Of a stretch of 46,130 nt of DNA, positions 8,614 through 18,599 are shown piece by piece (position 1 is the first letter of the stretch; each line of letters begins with the position of its first letter). This stretch comes from Elusimicrobiota bacterium (GTDB lineage Bacteria > Elusimicrobiota > Elusimicrobia > UBA1565 > UBA9628). The notes beneath the pieces are model-generated. The model was not told the origin of the DNA, did not search any database, and saw only the letters and a program-made list of their open reading frames with translations. Made by a program: the position numbers and the translations under genes. Location of the stretch: positions 1 to 46,130 of the forward strand of contig JACRDS010000057.1 in NCBI GenBank assembly GCA_016212825.1, in the 5' to 3' direction.

Positions 8614-9840
8614 ATGCAGCCTGATCCCTTCAAGAGACTCATCCGCTGGGGACTCTGCGCCTGGGGCCTGTGCCAGCCGGTCTCCATCGCCGGGGCCAAC
8701 ATCGCCACGGGGGCCGTCCTGGCCGGCCTGGTCGGCTATGCCCTGCGCAGCCGCTCCTTCCCAGCCTTGCGGACTCCCCTGGAGAAGCCGCTGGGGCTCT
8801 ATCTCGCCGCGGCGCTGCTGGCCTGCGTGTTCGCGCAGGACCCTGGAGAGAGCCTCCGGCACATGAATACCGAGGTGCACAGGGTGGCGCTCTTCTATCT
8901 CTTCTCGGCCGCGTTCGCGGTCGAGGCAGCGCCGGCCGTGCTGGGCTGGTGGGCCGCGGGGTTCCTCGTGACCGCGGTCATCGGCCTGCTCCAGGTGTTC
9001 TTCTGGCACGCGCTGGGGCCTTTCCCCGAGAACGCCGGGCCCTACTACAAGTGGTGCGAGGTCCCGCACTTCTGGCAGTGGATCTGGTTCTCGAGCCGGG
9101 CGCATGGGACGATCAACGCGGTCTCTTATGGGGAGATCATGGGGCTGGCCCTGGTCGGCGGAGCGAGTCTCGTCGCCGTCCGCCGGCGGCTGGGCGTCGC
9201 GGTCGGCCGGAGCGCCATGGCCTTCTGCGCGCTGGTCTGCCTGGCCTGGGTGCTTAGCGGGACGCGGGGGGCTTGGCTCGGCGCGCTCGTGAGCCTGGGC
9301 CTGCTCAGGGCTCTGTTGGCGCCGCGCCGGGCGGTCTTGGAGCTGGCGGGCGCTTCCCTCGCGGCCGGCATGCTGGTGCTGGTCGCTGGACGGATGCGCA
9401 ACGCCGGCGCGTTGGACGCGGTCAGCTTCACCTGCCGGTGGGAGCTCTGGGATGTGGCGCTGCGCATGTTCCGGGACCATCCGGTTTCCGGCGTGGGGAT
9501 CCACAACTTCGGGGCCATGTTCCCGCGCTACCATTCCGTCCCGTTCCTGTGGCAGCAAACCTGGGGCGACCCGCACAACCTCTGGCTGGCCCAACTGGCC
9601 GAGCGAGGGGTCGTCGGCTTCACGGCGCTGTGCCTGCTGCTGGGCGCGATGATCCGGCAGTCCTGGACTCGGTTCCGCAGGAGCGCGTCCTTCCTCAGCC
9701 TCTGGTGCCTGACCTGGCTGGTCGGCTTCCTGGTCATGAACCTGACCGAATCCGCTTTCCAGGTCGCCATGCTCTGGATGCCGACCATGATCCTCTACGC
9801 CTGGATGGAAAGGGCCGAGGAGAAGATCGCGGCTTCTTAG
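8614..9840 (+). CDS. O-antigen ligase/polymerase family membrane protein
   Basis: A 408-residue membrane protein with about ten to twelve hydrophobic segments and a large periplasmic loop near the C-terminus. It carries LSGTRGAWLGA and, in the loop, HPVSGVGIHNFG and DPHNLWLAQLAERGVVG. This is the hallmark pattern of WaaL/Wzy-type (O-antigen ligase) proteins. It would polymerise repeat units or transfer the finished glycan to lipid A-core or a protein. Sequence alone does not separate Wzy, WaaL and PglL-like oligosaccharyltransferase roles. It is convergent with the acyltransferase gene, and the two stop codons share four bases (9837-9840), leaving no room for a terminator. Confidence 0.88.
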   Translation: MQPDPFKRLIRWGLCAWGLCQPVSIAGANIATGAVLAGLVGYALRSRSFPALRTPLEKPLGLYLAAALLACVFAQDPGESLRHMNTEVHRVALFYLFSAAFAVEAAPAVLGWWAAGFLVTAVIGLLQVFFWHALGPFPENAGPYYKWCEVPHFWQWIWFSSRAHGTINAVSYGEIMGLALVGGASLVAVRRRLGVAVGRSAMAFCALVCLAWVLSGTRGAWLGALVSLGLLRALLAPRRAVLELAGASLAAGMLVLVAGRMRNAGALDAVSFTCRWELWDVALRMFRDHPVSGVGIHNFGAMFPRYHSVPFLWQQTWGDPHNLWLAQLAERGVVGFTALCLLLGAMIRQSWTRFRRSASFLSLWCLTWLVGFLVMNLTESAFQVAMLWMPTMILYAWMERAEEKIAAS

Positions 9841-10231
9841 GAGAGCCGCTTGACGACCTTGGCGGGAACCCCGAAGGCCACGCAGTCCTTCGGGATGCTA
9901 TTGTTCACATAGCTGAAGGCTCCCACGACCGAGTTCTCGCCCACGGTGACCCCGGGCATCACCACCGAATGGGAGCCGATGCGGCAGTTGCGCTCCAGCG
10001 TGACCTGGCCGCCTTTGTCGTCGATCGTGGAGACCGAATAGACCGAGCAGTGAGAGCCGATCTGGACGTGGTCGCCGATGACGACCCCGTTCTTGGCGTT
10101 GATGTAAGTGAAGGCGCCGATGTCCGTGTATCGTCCCAGCTTGAGGTTCCTGCGGTTCTGCACCATCCAGTTGTACTTGGTCGGGCGGCCCTCCGGGATG
10201 GCCGGGAAGCGCCAATTCTTGAACCTGTCGC

Positions 10232-10235
<4 letters not shown>
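9837..10235 (-). CDS. Left-handed beta-helix (hexapeptide) sugar acyltransferase
   Basis: A 132-residue acyltransferase made almost wholly of hexapeptide repeats (IGAFTYINAKNGVVIGDHVQ, then IGSHSVVMPGVTVGENS). It ends with the common VAFGVPAKVVK. It would acetylate an amino sugar or hydroxyl using acetyl-CoA. The track ORF begins at 10400, but the added 55 residues are arginine-rich out-of-frame sequence. The true ATG is at 10235, where it overlaps the upstream aminotransferase stop as ATGA. This direct coupling suggests it acts on that enzyme's product, the 4-amino sugar. The PglD-like protein at 38219 is a competing candidate for that step. Confidence 0.87.
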
Positions 10236-11360
<1,125 letters not shown>

Positions 11361-11371
<11 letters not shown>

Positions 11372-11963
11372 CGCCCGAGCTGCCCATGAATTCCGGCATC
11401 GTGGCGCTGCCGGGCGCGCTGACGCCCTCCCGCTTGAGCAGGCCGAGGACCGTGCGCCCGATGATCCTCAGGTCGAGCCATAGCGACTGATGTTCCACAT
11501 ACCAGACATCGAGTTCGAATTTCTGCTCCCAGCCGATCGCGTTGCGGCCGTTGACCTGCGCCCAGCCGGTGATCCCGGGCTTGACCTCGTGGCGTCGGGC
11601 CTGGCGGGGAGAATAGCGCGGCAGGTATTGTACCAAAAGGGGCCGCGGTCCCACGATGCTCATGTCCCCGGCCGCGACGTTGAAGAGCCCGGGCAGCTCG
11701 TCGAGGCTCGAGGCGCGCAGGAACCGCCCCAGGGCCGTGAGCCGCCTCTCGTCGGGCAGGAGCTCCCCCGAGGCGTCGCGCGCGTCCGTCATGGTGCGGA
11801 ACTTCCACAGGCGGAAGAGTCCGCCGCGCAGGCCGGGGCGGGTCTGGCCGAACAGCACCGGCGCGCCGAGCTTGAGGCGGACCAGCAGGGCGACGGCCAG
11901 GAGGACCGGGCTCAGGACGAGCAGGCCCAGGAGCGCGGCGCAGAGGTCGAAGGCGCGTTTCAC
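11361..11963 (-). CDS. pglC: Monotopic phosphoglycosyltransferase, PglC-like
   Basis: A 200-residue minimal bacterial sugar transferase with one N-terminal re-entrant hydrophobic helix. It then has WKFRTM, SSLDELPGLFNV, MSIVGPRPL and PGITGWAQVNGRN, and the C-terminal EGVSAPGSATMPEFMG typical of PglC relatives. It would move a phospho-sugar, probably phospho-diacetylbacillosamine, to undecaprenyl phosphate. The start is GTG at 11963. It is divergent from a GT4 gene across only about 34 bp. Together with PglE, the acyltransferase and that GT4, it forms a Pgl-like mini-cluster. It is the second phosphoglycosyltransferase in the window. Confidence 0.93.
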
Positions 11964-11984
11964 GAAGAAGGATTGATTTTACGA

Positions 11985-11990
11985 TATAAT
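11985..11990 (+). promoter_or_regulatory. Perfect TATAAT -10 hexamer, 7 nt before a start codon
   Basis: TATAAT lies in the divergent gap between the PglC-type and GT4 genes, 7 nt before the ATG at 11998. This is the spacing expected for a leaderless transcript. It overlaps the upstream ATG at 11989, which argues for the 11998 start. No good -35 was seen. Confidence 0.45.
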
Positions 11991-11997
11991 GGCTGTC

Positions 11998-13164
11998 ATG
12001 CGCATCGCGCGCGTCTCCACGGTCCCCTACTTCATGACCGCCCTGCTGGCCGGGCAGCTCGAGTCCCTGCTGCGCGGCGGGGCATCGGTCACGGTCATCA
12101 CCAGCCCGGGCCCGGAGCTGGAGGGGCTGCGGGCGAAGCTGCCCTCCCTGGGGATCGAGACGGTCGACATCGCGCGGCGGGTCTCGCCGCTCCGGGACCT
12201 CCTGGCCCTGGTCCGGCTCTTCCTGGCCCTGCGCCGCGGGCGGTTCGACATCGTCCACTCGACCACGCCCAAGGCCGGCCTGCTCTGCGCCATCGCCGCG
12301 AGACTGGCGGGGATCCCCGTCCGCCTGCATACCTTCACCGGCCAGCCCTGGGTCCACATGCGGGGCCCGCTGCGCTGGCTGGCGCGCTGGAGCGACAGGC
12401 TGGTCGTCGGGCTGAACACGCATTGCTGGGCCGACAGCGAGAGCCAGCGGCGGTTCCTGGTGGAGCAGGGGATCGCGGCTGCGGCCCGGCTGTCGGTCGT
12501 CGGTCCGGGCTCGGTGGCCGGCGTGGATCTGGAGCGCTTCGACCCGGCTCGTTTCCCGGAGGCGGACCGGCTGGCCTTGAGGAAAAGGCTCGGCGTCCCG
12601 GCGGAGGTCCCGGTGCTGCTCTTCGTGGGCCGCCTCACGGCCGACAAAGGGGTGCGCGAGCTGTTGACCGCTTTCCAGGCGCTCAAGGCCGCCGGCAGTC
12701 CCGCGCACCTGGTCCTGGCCGGGCCGCTGGATCCGGACAGCGGCGCGGGCGGAGGGATCTCCGGATCGGATCTTTCCGGCGTCCGGGACGCCCACCCGGT
12801 GGGGCACGTGGACAGCCCGGAATCGTATATGGCCATGGCGGACGTCCTCTGCCTTCCGAGCTATCGGGAAGGATTCGGCAGTTCTGTCATAGAGGCCGCG
12901 GCCATGGGCGTGCCGGCCGTGGGCACGCGCATCTACGGCTTGTCGGACGCCGTGGCCGACGGGACCACGGGCGTCCTGGTGCCGCCGCGGGACGCCGCAG
13001 CCCTGGCGGCCGCTCTGGAGGGGCTCCTGGCCGGCGAGGAGCGCCGGCGGGAGATGGGACGCGCGGCCCGGCGGCGCTGCGCGGAGCTCTTCGATTCCCG
13101 GCGGATCAACGGCCTGCTGGCCGAGGAATACCGCGCCCTGCTGCGCGCTAGCGCCGGGGCTTAG
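11998..13164 (+). CDS. Glycosyltransferase family 4, PglA-like
   Basis: A 388-residue GT-B enzyme. The N-terminus ([13 protein letters not shown]) and the acceptor-domain [10 protein letters not shown] resemble GT4 enzymes that extend a lipid-linked first sugar, such as PglA. The donor domain has [12 protein letters not shown] and the EX7E stretch [19 protein letters not shown]. Being adjacent to and divergent from the PglC-type gene, it probably adds the second sugar. The track starts at 11989, but the ATG at 11998 is preferred because a TATAAT hexamer sits over the first ATG. Its 3' end overlaps convergent rfbA by 17 nt. Confidence 0.88.
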   Translation: MRIARVSTVPYFMTALLAGQLESLLRGGASVTVITSPGPELEGLRAKLPSLGIETVDIARRVSPLRDLLALVRLFLALRRGRFDIVHSTTPKAGLLCAIAARLAGIPVRLHTFTGQPWVHMRGPLRWLARWSDRLVVGLNTHCWADSESQRRFLVEQGIAAAARLSVVGPGSVAGVDLERFDPARFPEADRLALRKRLGVPAEVPVLLFVGRLTADKGVRELLTAFQALKAAGSPAHLVLAGPLDPDSGAGGGISGSDLSGVRDAHPVGHVDSPESYMAMADVLCLPSYREGFGSSVIEAAAMGVPAVGTRIYGLSDAVADGTTGVLVPPRDAAALAAALEGLLAGEERRREMGRAARRRCAELFDSRRINGLLAEEYRALLRASAGA

Positions 13165-14026
13165 AGGCCAGCAGGCCCCAGAGATAGCTCGAGTAAGGGC
13201 TGGCGCCCATCCTCTGCGCCTCCGCCCGCACCTGCGCCGGCCCGATCCAGCCGGCATCCAGAGCGATCTCCTCCAGGCAGGCCACCATCAGCCCCTGGCG
13301 GTCCTGCACGGTCTGCACGAAGCTGGCCGCGTCCATCAGGCTCTGGTGCGTGCCGGTGTCGAGCCAGGCGATGCCGCGGCCCATCTTGAGCACCCGCAGC
13401 TCTCCCCGCTCGAGGAAGACCTTGTTGAGGTCCGTGATCTCCAGCTCGCCGCGGGCGCTGGGCTTGAGCCTGGCCGCCTCGGCGCAGACCTCGGCCCCGT
13501 AGAAATAGAGCCCGGGCACGGCGTAGCCGCTCTTGGGCTTCTTGGGCTTCTCCTCCAGGGACATGGCGCGGCCGCGCGCGTCGAACTCCACCACCCCGTA
13601 ACGCTCGGGGTCTTTGACCTGGTAGGCGAAGATGGCCCCGCCGGACCTGGTCCGGGCCGCCTGGCGCAGCATGTCGGTGAGGCCGTGGCCGTAGACGATG
13701 TTGTCGCCGAGGATGAGGCAGGCGGACCGGCCGGCCAGCCAGGACCGGCCGATGGTGAAGGCCTGGGCGAGACCTTCCGGTCTCGGCTGCTCGGCGTACG
13801 CGAAGCGCATGCCCAGGCGCTTGCCGTCGCCGAGGAGCTCGCGGAAGCCGGGCAGGTCGTGGGGAGTGCTGATGACCAGGACCTCGCGGATGCCCGCCAG
13901 CATGAGGGCGCTGAGCGGATAGTAGATCATGGGCTTGTCGTAGACCGGCATCATCTGCTTGCTGACGACCTTGGTGCAGGGGTAGAGCCGGGTGCCCGCC
14001 CCGCCCGCCAGGATGATCCCTTTCAT
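13148..14026 (-). CDS. rfbA: Glucose-1-phosphate thymidylyltransferase
   Basis: RmlA/RfbA, 292 residues, makes dTDP-glucose from glucose-1-phosphate and dTTP. The signature [42 protein letters not shown] and [11 protein letters not shown] are all present and the length is standard. It is the last gene of the regulator-kdsD-rfbA run, 10 nt after kdsD. No rfbB or rfbC was seen in the window. Those dTDP-sugar steps must lie elsewhere, or the product is used differently. The RmlD-like protein at 16742 could be the last step of the same pathway. Confidence 0.95.
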   Translation of the reverse strand: MKGIILAGGAGTRLYPCTKVVSKQMMPVYDKPMIYYPLSALMLAGIREVLVISTPHDLPGFRELLGDGKRLGMRFAYAEQPRPEGLAQAFTIGRSWLAGRSACLILGDNIVYGHGLTDMLRQAARTRSGGAIFAYQVKDPERYGVVEFDARGRAMSLEEKPKKPKSGYAVPGLYFYGAEVCAEAARLKPSARGELEITDLNKVFLERGELRVLKMGRGIAWLDTGTHQSLMDAASFVQTVQDRQGLMVACLEEIALDAGWIGPAQVRAEAQRMGASPYSSYLWGLLASKPRR

Positions 14027-14036
14027 GCTCTCCCTC

Positions 14037-15023
14037 CTAGAGCCCGCGCGCCCGCAGGTCGTGTATCTGGACCAGCCCCACGCTCCGGCCGCGGCCGTCG
14101 ACCACGGGCAGCACGTTGAAGGGCCTCTTGCGCAGCTCCATGATCTCCACGGCGCGCGAGGCCAGCGCCTCGGGCCGGATGGTGGTGGGCCGGAGGTTCA
14201 TGATCTGCCGGACGGAGAGCTCCTGGATGTCGCGGCCCTGCTCCAAGACGCGGCGGATGTCGCAGTCCGTGACCAGGCCCTGGAGCCGGCCCCGGCGGTC
14301 CACCACGGCCACGGCGCCGGCGTGCTGACGGGTGAGCTCCACCAGCATGCGGCTGACGCGCGCGTCCTCGCGCACCACGGGGTTGTCCTGGCCCTTGCGC
14401 ATGACGTCGGCCACGGTCAGGGTCAGGCGCTTGCCCAGCTGGCCGGCCGGATGGTTGTGCGCGAAGTGTTCGGCGCGGAAGTTGCGCAGCTTCATGAGGG
14501 CCACGGCCAGGGCGTCGCCCACGGCCAGGGCGGCGGTGGTGCTGCAGGTGGGGGTGAGGTTGAGGGGGCAGGCTTCCTGGGCCACGGGCGTGGCCAGGAC
14601 CACGGCCGCGGCCCGGGCCAGGGTCGAGCGCGGCTCGGCCGTGATGGCGATGAGCTTGGCGCCGATGGCGCGCAGGCGGGGCAGGAGATCGTTGAGCTCG
14701 TCGGACTCGCCGGACTTGCCGATGGCCAGGACGAGGTCCTGCCGCTGGATGAGGCCGATCCCGCCGTGCTTGGCCTCGGCCGGGTCGAGGTGGACGGCCG
14801 GGGTGCCGGTGGAGGCCAGGGTCGCGGCCACCTTCTGCGCGATGAGCCCGGACTTGCCCACGCCGGTGAGGATGACCTTGCCCCGGCAGCGGGCCATGAG
14901 CTCCACAGCCTTCCCGTAGGAGCCGTCGACCGAGGCGCGCAGGGCGCGCAGGGTCTTGGCCTCCAGGGCGATGACGCGGCGGACTTCCTCGGCCACGGCC
15001 CGGTCGCGCGGTTTGTTTTTCAT
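14037..15023 (-). CDS. kdsD: Arabinose-5-phosphate isomerase
   Basis: A 328-residue KdsD-type enzyme with a sugar isomerase (SIS) domain and two C-terminal CBS domains. It interconverts ribulose-5-phosphate and arabinose-5-phosphate for Kdo synthesis. Visible motifs are [41 protein letters not shown] and [10 protein letters not shown]. The CBS pair covers about residues 210-328. It lies 4 nt after the MarR-type regulator gene, so it is probably controlled by that regulator. It supports a Gram-negative envelope. GutQ-like or other SIS-CBS roles are less likely given the length and context. Confidence 0.92.
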   Translation of the reverse strand: MKNKPRDRAVAEEVRRVIALEAKTLRALRASVDGSYGKAVELMARCRGKVILTGVGKSGLIAQKVAATLASTGTPAVHLDPAEAKHGGIGLIQRQDLVLAIGKSGESDELNDLLPRLRAIGAKLIAITAEPRSTLARAAAVVLATPVAQEACPLNLTPTCSTTAALAVGDALAVALMKLRNFRAEHFAHNHPAGQLGKRLTLTVADVMRKGQDNPVVREDARVSRMLVELTRQHAGAVAVVDRRGRLQGLVTDCDIRRVLEQGRDIQELSVRQIMNLRPTTIRPEALASRAVEIMELRKRPFNVLPVVDGRGRSVGLVQIHDLRARGL

Positions 15024-15027
15024 GGGT

Positions 15028-15588
15028 TCAGGGGATGCGGAAATCGATGTTCGTGAGATCCATCAGGCTCATGTAGCGGCGGCCGTTGGCGGAAGCGGGG
15101 GAAGGTTCCAGTGTCGCGGTCAGCACCAGGTCCGCGCCGGGCGGCACCTGGTCGAAGCGGGAGACGAAGGTGAAGCGAGCCTCGGCCAGGGCCAGGTCCC
15201 GGACCGTGTCGCGGACGAGCTCGAGGATCTCGTCCTGGGCGACCAGGATGAAGTGCCGGCGGCCCGCGCGGTATTCGCGCGTCAGGACCGTGGTGATGTT
15301 GTCCTGGATCTGCTTGAAGATCCGGAACATGCCGAGGGCGTAGTTGTAGGCTTTGCGCGTCTGCTCCACGGCTCCCTTGAGGGTGAGCAGGTACTGCGTG
15401 CGCTTCCAGTCGAGTTGGGTGACCTTGATGATGCCCTTGCGCGCCAGCCGGCGGATGAGGAGGTTGGTCGTGCCCAGGGACAGGCCCAGGCTTCGGGACA
15501 GGTCGCGCTGGGTGCTGGTGGGCTTGCGGGAGAGCTGCTGGATGAGCAGGAACTCCTTCTCCGCCAGGGGGCTGTCAGGGCTCGGCAT
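15028..15588 (-). CDS. EPS-associated MarR-family transcriptional regulator with extra C-terminal domain
   Basis: A 186-residue DNA-binding protein. Residues about 9-75 form a winged helix (STQRDLSRSLGLSLGTTNLL as the helix-turn-helix, then a KRTQYLLTLKG wing). This matches the EPS-associated MarR family found beside exopolysaccharide genes. Typical members are about 110 residues. This one has a further 90 or so residues with a beta-alpha pattern (RRHFILVAQDEILELVRDTV), perhaps a ligand-sensing Rossmann-like domain. It heads a kdsD-rfbA run. A 17-bp inverted repeat lies 5 nt before its ATG and recurs in three other promoter regions here, so I infer it is both autoregulated and the local master regulator. 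Confidence 0.85.
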   Translation of the reverse strand: MPSPDSPLAEKEFLLIQQLSRKPTSTQRDLSRSLGLSLGTTNLLIRRLARKGIIKVTQLDWKRTQYLLTLKGAVEQTRKAYNYALGMFRIFKQIQDNITTVLTREYRAGRRHFILVAQDEILELVRDTVRDLALAEARFTFVSRFDQVPPGADLVLTATLEPSPASANGRRYMSLMDLTNIDFRIP

Positions 15589-15593
15589 GGCTA

Positions 15594-15610
15594 TGTTCGA
15601 ATATTGAACA
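15594..15610. promoter_or_regulatory. Operator-like 17-bp inverted repeat, site 1 (before the regulator gene)
   Basis: TGTTCGAATATTGAACA has six of seven arm positions paired around a 3-nt centre. It lies between the minus-strand regulator start (15588) and a TAGAAT hexamer, so it would cover the transcription start. It is one of four copies. Binding by the regulator at 15028 is inferred. Confidence 0.75.
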
Positions 15611-15615
15611 TTCTA
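15610..15615 (-). promoter_or_regulatory. -10 hexamer of the regulator-kdsD-rfbA unit
   Basis: TAGAAT on the minus strand sits exactly between the stop codon of the upstream glycosyltransferase gene and inverted repeat site 1. The same arrangement (hexamer abutting GTTCAA) is seen at site 3. The -35 position is GC-rich and poor. Confidence 0.45.
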
Positions 15616-16737
15616 TCATTTCTCCCAGGCCGCGCGCAGTGCCGCAAGCAGGCGCTGGAACTCCCGGCTCTGGGAATGCTCCCGGGCCAGGGCGATGCGC
15701 TCCTCGCGCAGCGCCGAGGTCTCGGTCCGGGGCAGGTCCCGGGCGATGCTCACCCACCCGGAAGGGTCATCGGACACGTGGACCAGCCGGCCCAGGGGCG
15801 CGAAGCAGGGCAAAGAGGTGGCCAGGATGGGGCGGCCCATGGCCAGGCACTCGTAGAGCTTGGCCGGAATCACGCCCAGGAGGAACGGATCCTTGCGATA
15901 CGGCAGGAGGAAGCCGTCGAAGCGCTCCAGGAGCGGCGCCAGTCCATCGTATCCGATGGGGGGCGAGCGCCTCGCGCCGGCCGGCAGGGGCGCGGCGCCT
16001 TTGCCGGGGCCGTGCACCGTGACCTCGAAGCCCGCCTCGCACAGCGCGGCTAGGTAGGCGGGGTCATGGTCGGGCCCCCAGGTCCCGAAGTAGCAGAGTC
16101 GGCGGAACCGCGGATCGGGCGGCTCGACCGCGAAGAAGGCGTCGGGCACGCCCTGGTGGACCTGGACCACGTTGGAGTGTTCCGCGCGCTTCTGCTGATA
16201 GAGGAAATCCGAATCGCAGACGACCAGGTCCGCGCGGGCCAGGAGTTCGGATTCCTGGGTCGGGAGGTCGGCGGGTGCTCCCGGATGCGCCCGGAAGTTA
16301 GCGGCGCAGTCATAGACGGTGACGCGGGGATCGAGCCCGCGGATGAGCGCCAGGCTCGTGGCCGTCGGGAGATAGGCGATCAGCAGCGGCCCGGGCCGCA
16401 GGCCGGCGGCCCGCAGCGCTGAGACGATCCCGGGGATGAGGATGGCCGAGTTGCAGCGGCGGAAGGCGCGGCCTGTCGGGGGCAGCACCCGGGGCGCGAT
16501 GACGCGCAGGTTCTGCGGCAGCCCGGCCCTCCGCGGCGCGGCCAGGGACTTGAGTCTGTCCCAGACCCGGCCCAGGTCGCTCGGGCCGGGGCCGCGGAAC
16601 CCGGTGTTCTCGACGAAGAAAACGTCATGGCCGGCCGCCGCCAGCTGGGAGGCGAAGATCTGGTGGCGCTGCCAGGCCGCCGACCAGTCGACGCCGCTGA
16701 GGACGACGACCTGGGCGCGCTCGAAGCCGGACCTCAT
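15616..16737 (-). CDS. Glycosyltransferase, GT-B fold
   Basis: A 373-residue GT-B-like protein. The N-terminal half begins with a beta-strand and a typical acceptor-domain opening (WQRHQIFASQLAAAGHDVFF). The C-terminal donor half has RRLCYFGTWGPDHD and PAKLYECLAMGRPILATSL, the usual position of the donor-binding acidic residue. It resembles the teichuronic/EPS GT1-GT4-like proteins that read TVYDCAANF in mid-protein. It lies 4 nt after the RmlD-like gene and is the last gene before operator site 1. The sugar it transfers is unknown. Confidence 0.82.
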   Translation of the reverse strand: MRSGFERAQVVVLSGVDWSAAWQRHQIFASQLAAAGHDVFFVENTGFRGPGPSDLGRVWDRLKSLAAPRRAGLPQNLRVIAPRVLPPTGRAFRRCNSAILIPGIVSALRAAGLRPGPLLIAYLPTATSLALIRGLDPRVTVYDCAANFRAHPGAPADLPTQESELLARADLVVCDSDFLYQQKRAEHSNVVQVHQGVPDAFFAVEPPDPRFRRLCYFGTWGPDHDPAYLAALCEAGFEVTVHGPGKGAAPLPAGARRSPPIGYDGLAPLLERFDGFLLPYRKDPFLLGVIPAKLYECLAMGRPILATSLPCFAPLGRLVHVSDDPSGWVSIARDLPRTETSALREERIALAREHSQSREFQRLLAALRAAWEK

Positions 16738-16741
16738 CGCC

Positions 16742-17632
16742 TCACTTGCGGGAGAGGGCGGGGACCAGGAGCGAGACGTAGCGCGCCAGGGAGTCCGCGC
16801 CGGAGGGCATGCGGTCCAAGCCCAGGGCCGCGAGCTTGAAGTTGTTCAGGGCCTCGGAGGCGGGCCGCGGCGCCGGGAGGGGGAACCGGTCCGAGGACAC
16901 GGCCTCGACCTCCACCTGCGCGCCCAACTGCTCGACGATGAGCCGGGCCACGTCGTGGCGCGTGAGGACCCCGGGGTTGGCCATGTGGTAGGTCCCGTAG
17001 TGGCCGGAGGCGACGAGCTCGAGCAGGTTGGCGGCCAGGTCCTCGGTGTAGGTGAGGGTCCCCCGCTTGTCGGCCACGGCCAGCAGGCGCTTCTGCCCGG
17101 CCAGGATCTGCGCCACGATCTTGCCCACGAACTTCTTCTCCTGGGAGATGCCGCCCATCATCCAGGCCGCGCGGATGATGAAATGGCGCCGCGTCGCCTC
17201 CCGGACCGCCTCTTCGCCGCGGAGCTTGCTCTCGGCGTAGCGGTTGCTGGGCGCCGGGACATCGTACTCGGTGTAGGGCTCGGCCTTCGGGTTGGCGCCG
17301 AAGACGGCCGCGGTGCTGATGTAGACGATGGGGATGCCGCGGTCCGCGCAGAGGCGCGCCCAGAGCTGCGGGGTCAGCGCGTTCTGGCGCAGCGCCCACT
17401 CCGGCTCCATCTCGCAGCGGTCCACGTCCGTGGCCGCGGCGAGGTGCATGACGAGCTCGCAGTCGTGGGCCGCCGGCAGCTCCCGGATTGTGTCCCAGCG
17501 GGAGATGTCCAGCCGCAGGCCCGGGTCGGCGGCCTGCAGGTCCACGCCCACGGCGGTGTGGCCGCTGTCAGCCAGCTTGCGCATGACGGCGGTCCCCAGC
17601 ATTCCGGCGCTTCCCGTGACCAGGATCCTCAT
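16742..17632 (-). CDS. RmlD-like NAD(P)-dependent sugar reductase/epimerase
   Basis: A 296-residue extended SDR enzyme: GSAGMLGTAV for cofactor binding, ISTAAVFG, and YAESKL as the catalytic Tyr-Lys pair. The C-terminal half (WMMGG, EDLAANLLELVASGHYGTYH) follows dTDP-4-dehydrorhamnose reductase (RmlD). It would reduce a 4-keto sugar nucleotide. With rfbA at 13148 it suggests dTDP-rhamnose or a related deoxysugar, although rfbB and rfbC are not in the window. Its start overlaps the upstream glycosyltransferase stop as ATGA. A generic NAD-dependent epimerase is the alternative. Confidence 0.83.
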   Translation of the reverse strand: MRILVTGSAGMLGTAVMRKLADSGHTAVGVDLQAADPGLRLDISRWDTIRELPAAHDCELVMHLAAATDVDRCEMEPEWALRQNALTPQLWARLCADRGIPIVYISTAAVFGANPKAEPYTEYDVPAPSNRYAESKLRGEEAVREATRRHFIIRAAWMMGGISQEKKFVGKIVAQILAGQKRLLAVADKRGTLTYTEDLAANLLELVASGHYGTYHMANPGVLTRHDVARLIVEQLGAQVEVEAVSSDRFPLPAPRPASEALNNFKLAALGLDRMPSGADSLARYVSLLVPALSRK

Positions 17633-18597
17633 TTCGCCTCCACAGGGTGCAGTCTGGCGCCGTCCCGGAGGATGTGCCAGCGGCAGGATAACAGGTCGTA
17701 GAATCGCAGGAAGCTCTCCAGGGCGCGGTTGACGGGCCGCCCGAGACGGTAGGCCAGCAGCGCCGCGGCGATGTCCCGGCGTCCGGGCGCCAGGCGGGCC
17801 GCGGCCTGCGCGTCCAGGTGGGCCGCGGCGAAGTCGCCGTTGCCGGCGTGCAGGCGCGAGAGGTAGTAGTGCATGTTGGCCAGGGCCAGGGCGTGAACCT
17901 GCGGGCCGATCTCCTCCCGGTACTTCCCGAGGACATGGAGGTGCTCCCGCCGCGCGAGCTCGATGTGCCGGCCGGTGAAGTTGCTGGTCAGCCGCGAGCG
18001 CGAGAGGACCTCCGGGATGAAGCCGACCTCCGCCTCCCGGGCCAAGCGCAGCCAGAGGTCCCAGTCCGCGGGGATGAAGATGCTCTCGTCCCAGCCTCCG
18101 GCCCGCTCGAAGACGGACCGGCGCATGACCGGCGTCGAGTTGTTGATCTGGTTGCCCAGGACCAAGGAGGAGAAGATCCGGCCGGAGGGCCTGGGCGGGA
18201 AGCTCCGCGGGCCCACGATGCGGCCCGCGGCGTCGATCCAGTAGGCGTGGGAATGCACCATCCCGGCCTGGGGGTGTTCCCGCAGGTATTGCGCGGCGCG
18301 CCGCGCTTTGCGCGGCTCCCAGAGGTCGTCGCAGTCCGCGAAGGCGACGAACTCTCCGCGGGAGACGGAGAAGCCGTGGTTGCGGGCGCGGCTGGCTCCG
18401 CCGTTGGCCTGGCGCAGGGAGCGGATGCGGCCGCCGAAGCTCGCCAGGACCGCGGGGGTGTCGTCTTTCGAGCCGTCGTCGACGACGATGATCTCCAGGG
18501 CCGGATAGTCCTGGGCGAGCAGGGACTCCACGGTCAGGCGCGTGAAGGCCGCCATGTCGTAGGCGGGGACGATGACGCTCAAGAGGGGCGTGGGCAT
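17629..18597 (-). CDS. Glycosyltransferase family 2 (GT-A fold)
   Basis: A 322-residue GT2 enzyme. It has the N-terminal LLSVIVPAYDMAAFTRLTV, IIVVDDGSKDDT, the acidic pair in FADCDDLW, and NGGASRARNHG, all canonical for inverting GT-A enzymes. After about residue 220 a helical, TPR-like tail (HALALANMHYYLSRLHAGNG) follows, which is unusual for the family. The track shows a 905-residue ORF, but everything upstream of the ATG at 18597 is the wrong frame of the ABC transporter gene. The start lies 2 nt after that transporter's stop, and the end overlaps the RmlD-like gene. Confidence 0.92.
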   Translation of the reverse strand: MPTPLLSVIVPAYDMAAFTRLTVESLLAQDYPALEIIVVDDGSKDDTPAVLASFGGRIRSLRQANGGASRARNHGFSVSRGEFVAFADCDDLWEPRKARRAAQYLREHPQAGMVHSHAYWIDAAGRIVGPRSFPPRPSGRIFSSLVLGNQINNSTPVMRRSVFERAGGWDESIFIPADWDLWLRLAREAEVGFIPEVLSRSRLTSNFTGRHIELARREHLHVLGKYREEIGPQVHALALANMHYYLSRLHAGNGDFAAAHLDAQAAARLAPGRRDIAAALLAYRLGRPVNRALESFLRFYDLLSCRWHILRDGARLHPVEAK

Positions 18598-18599
18598 GG

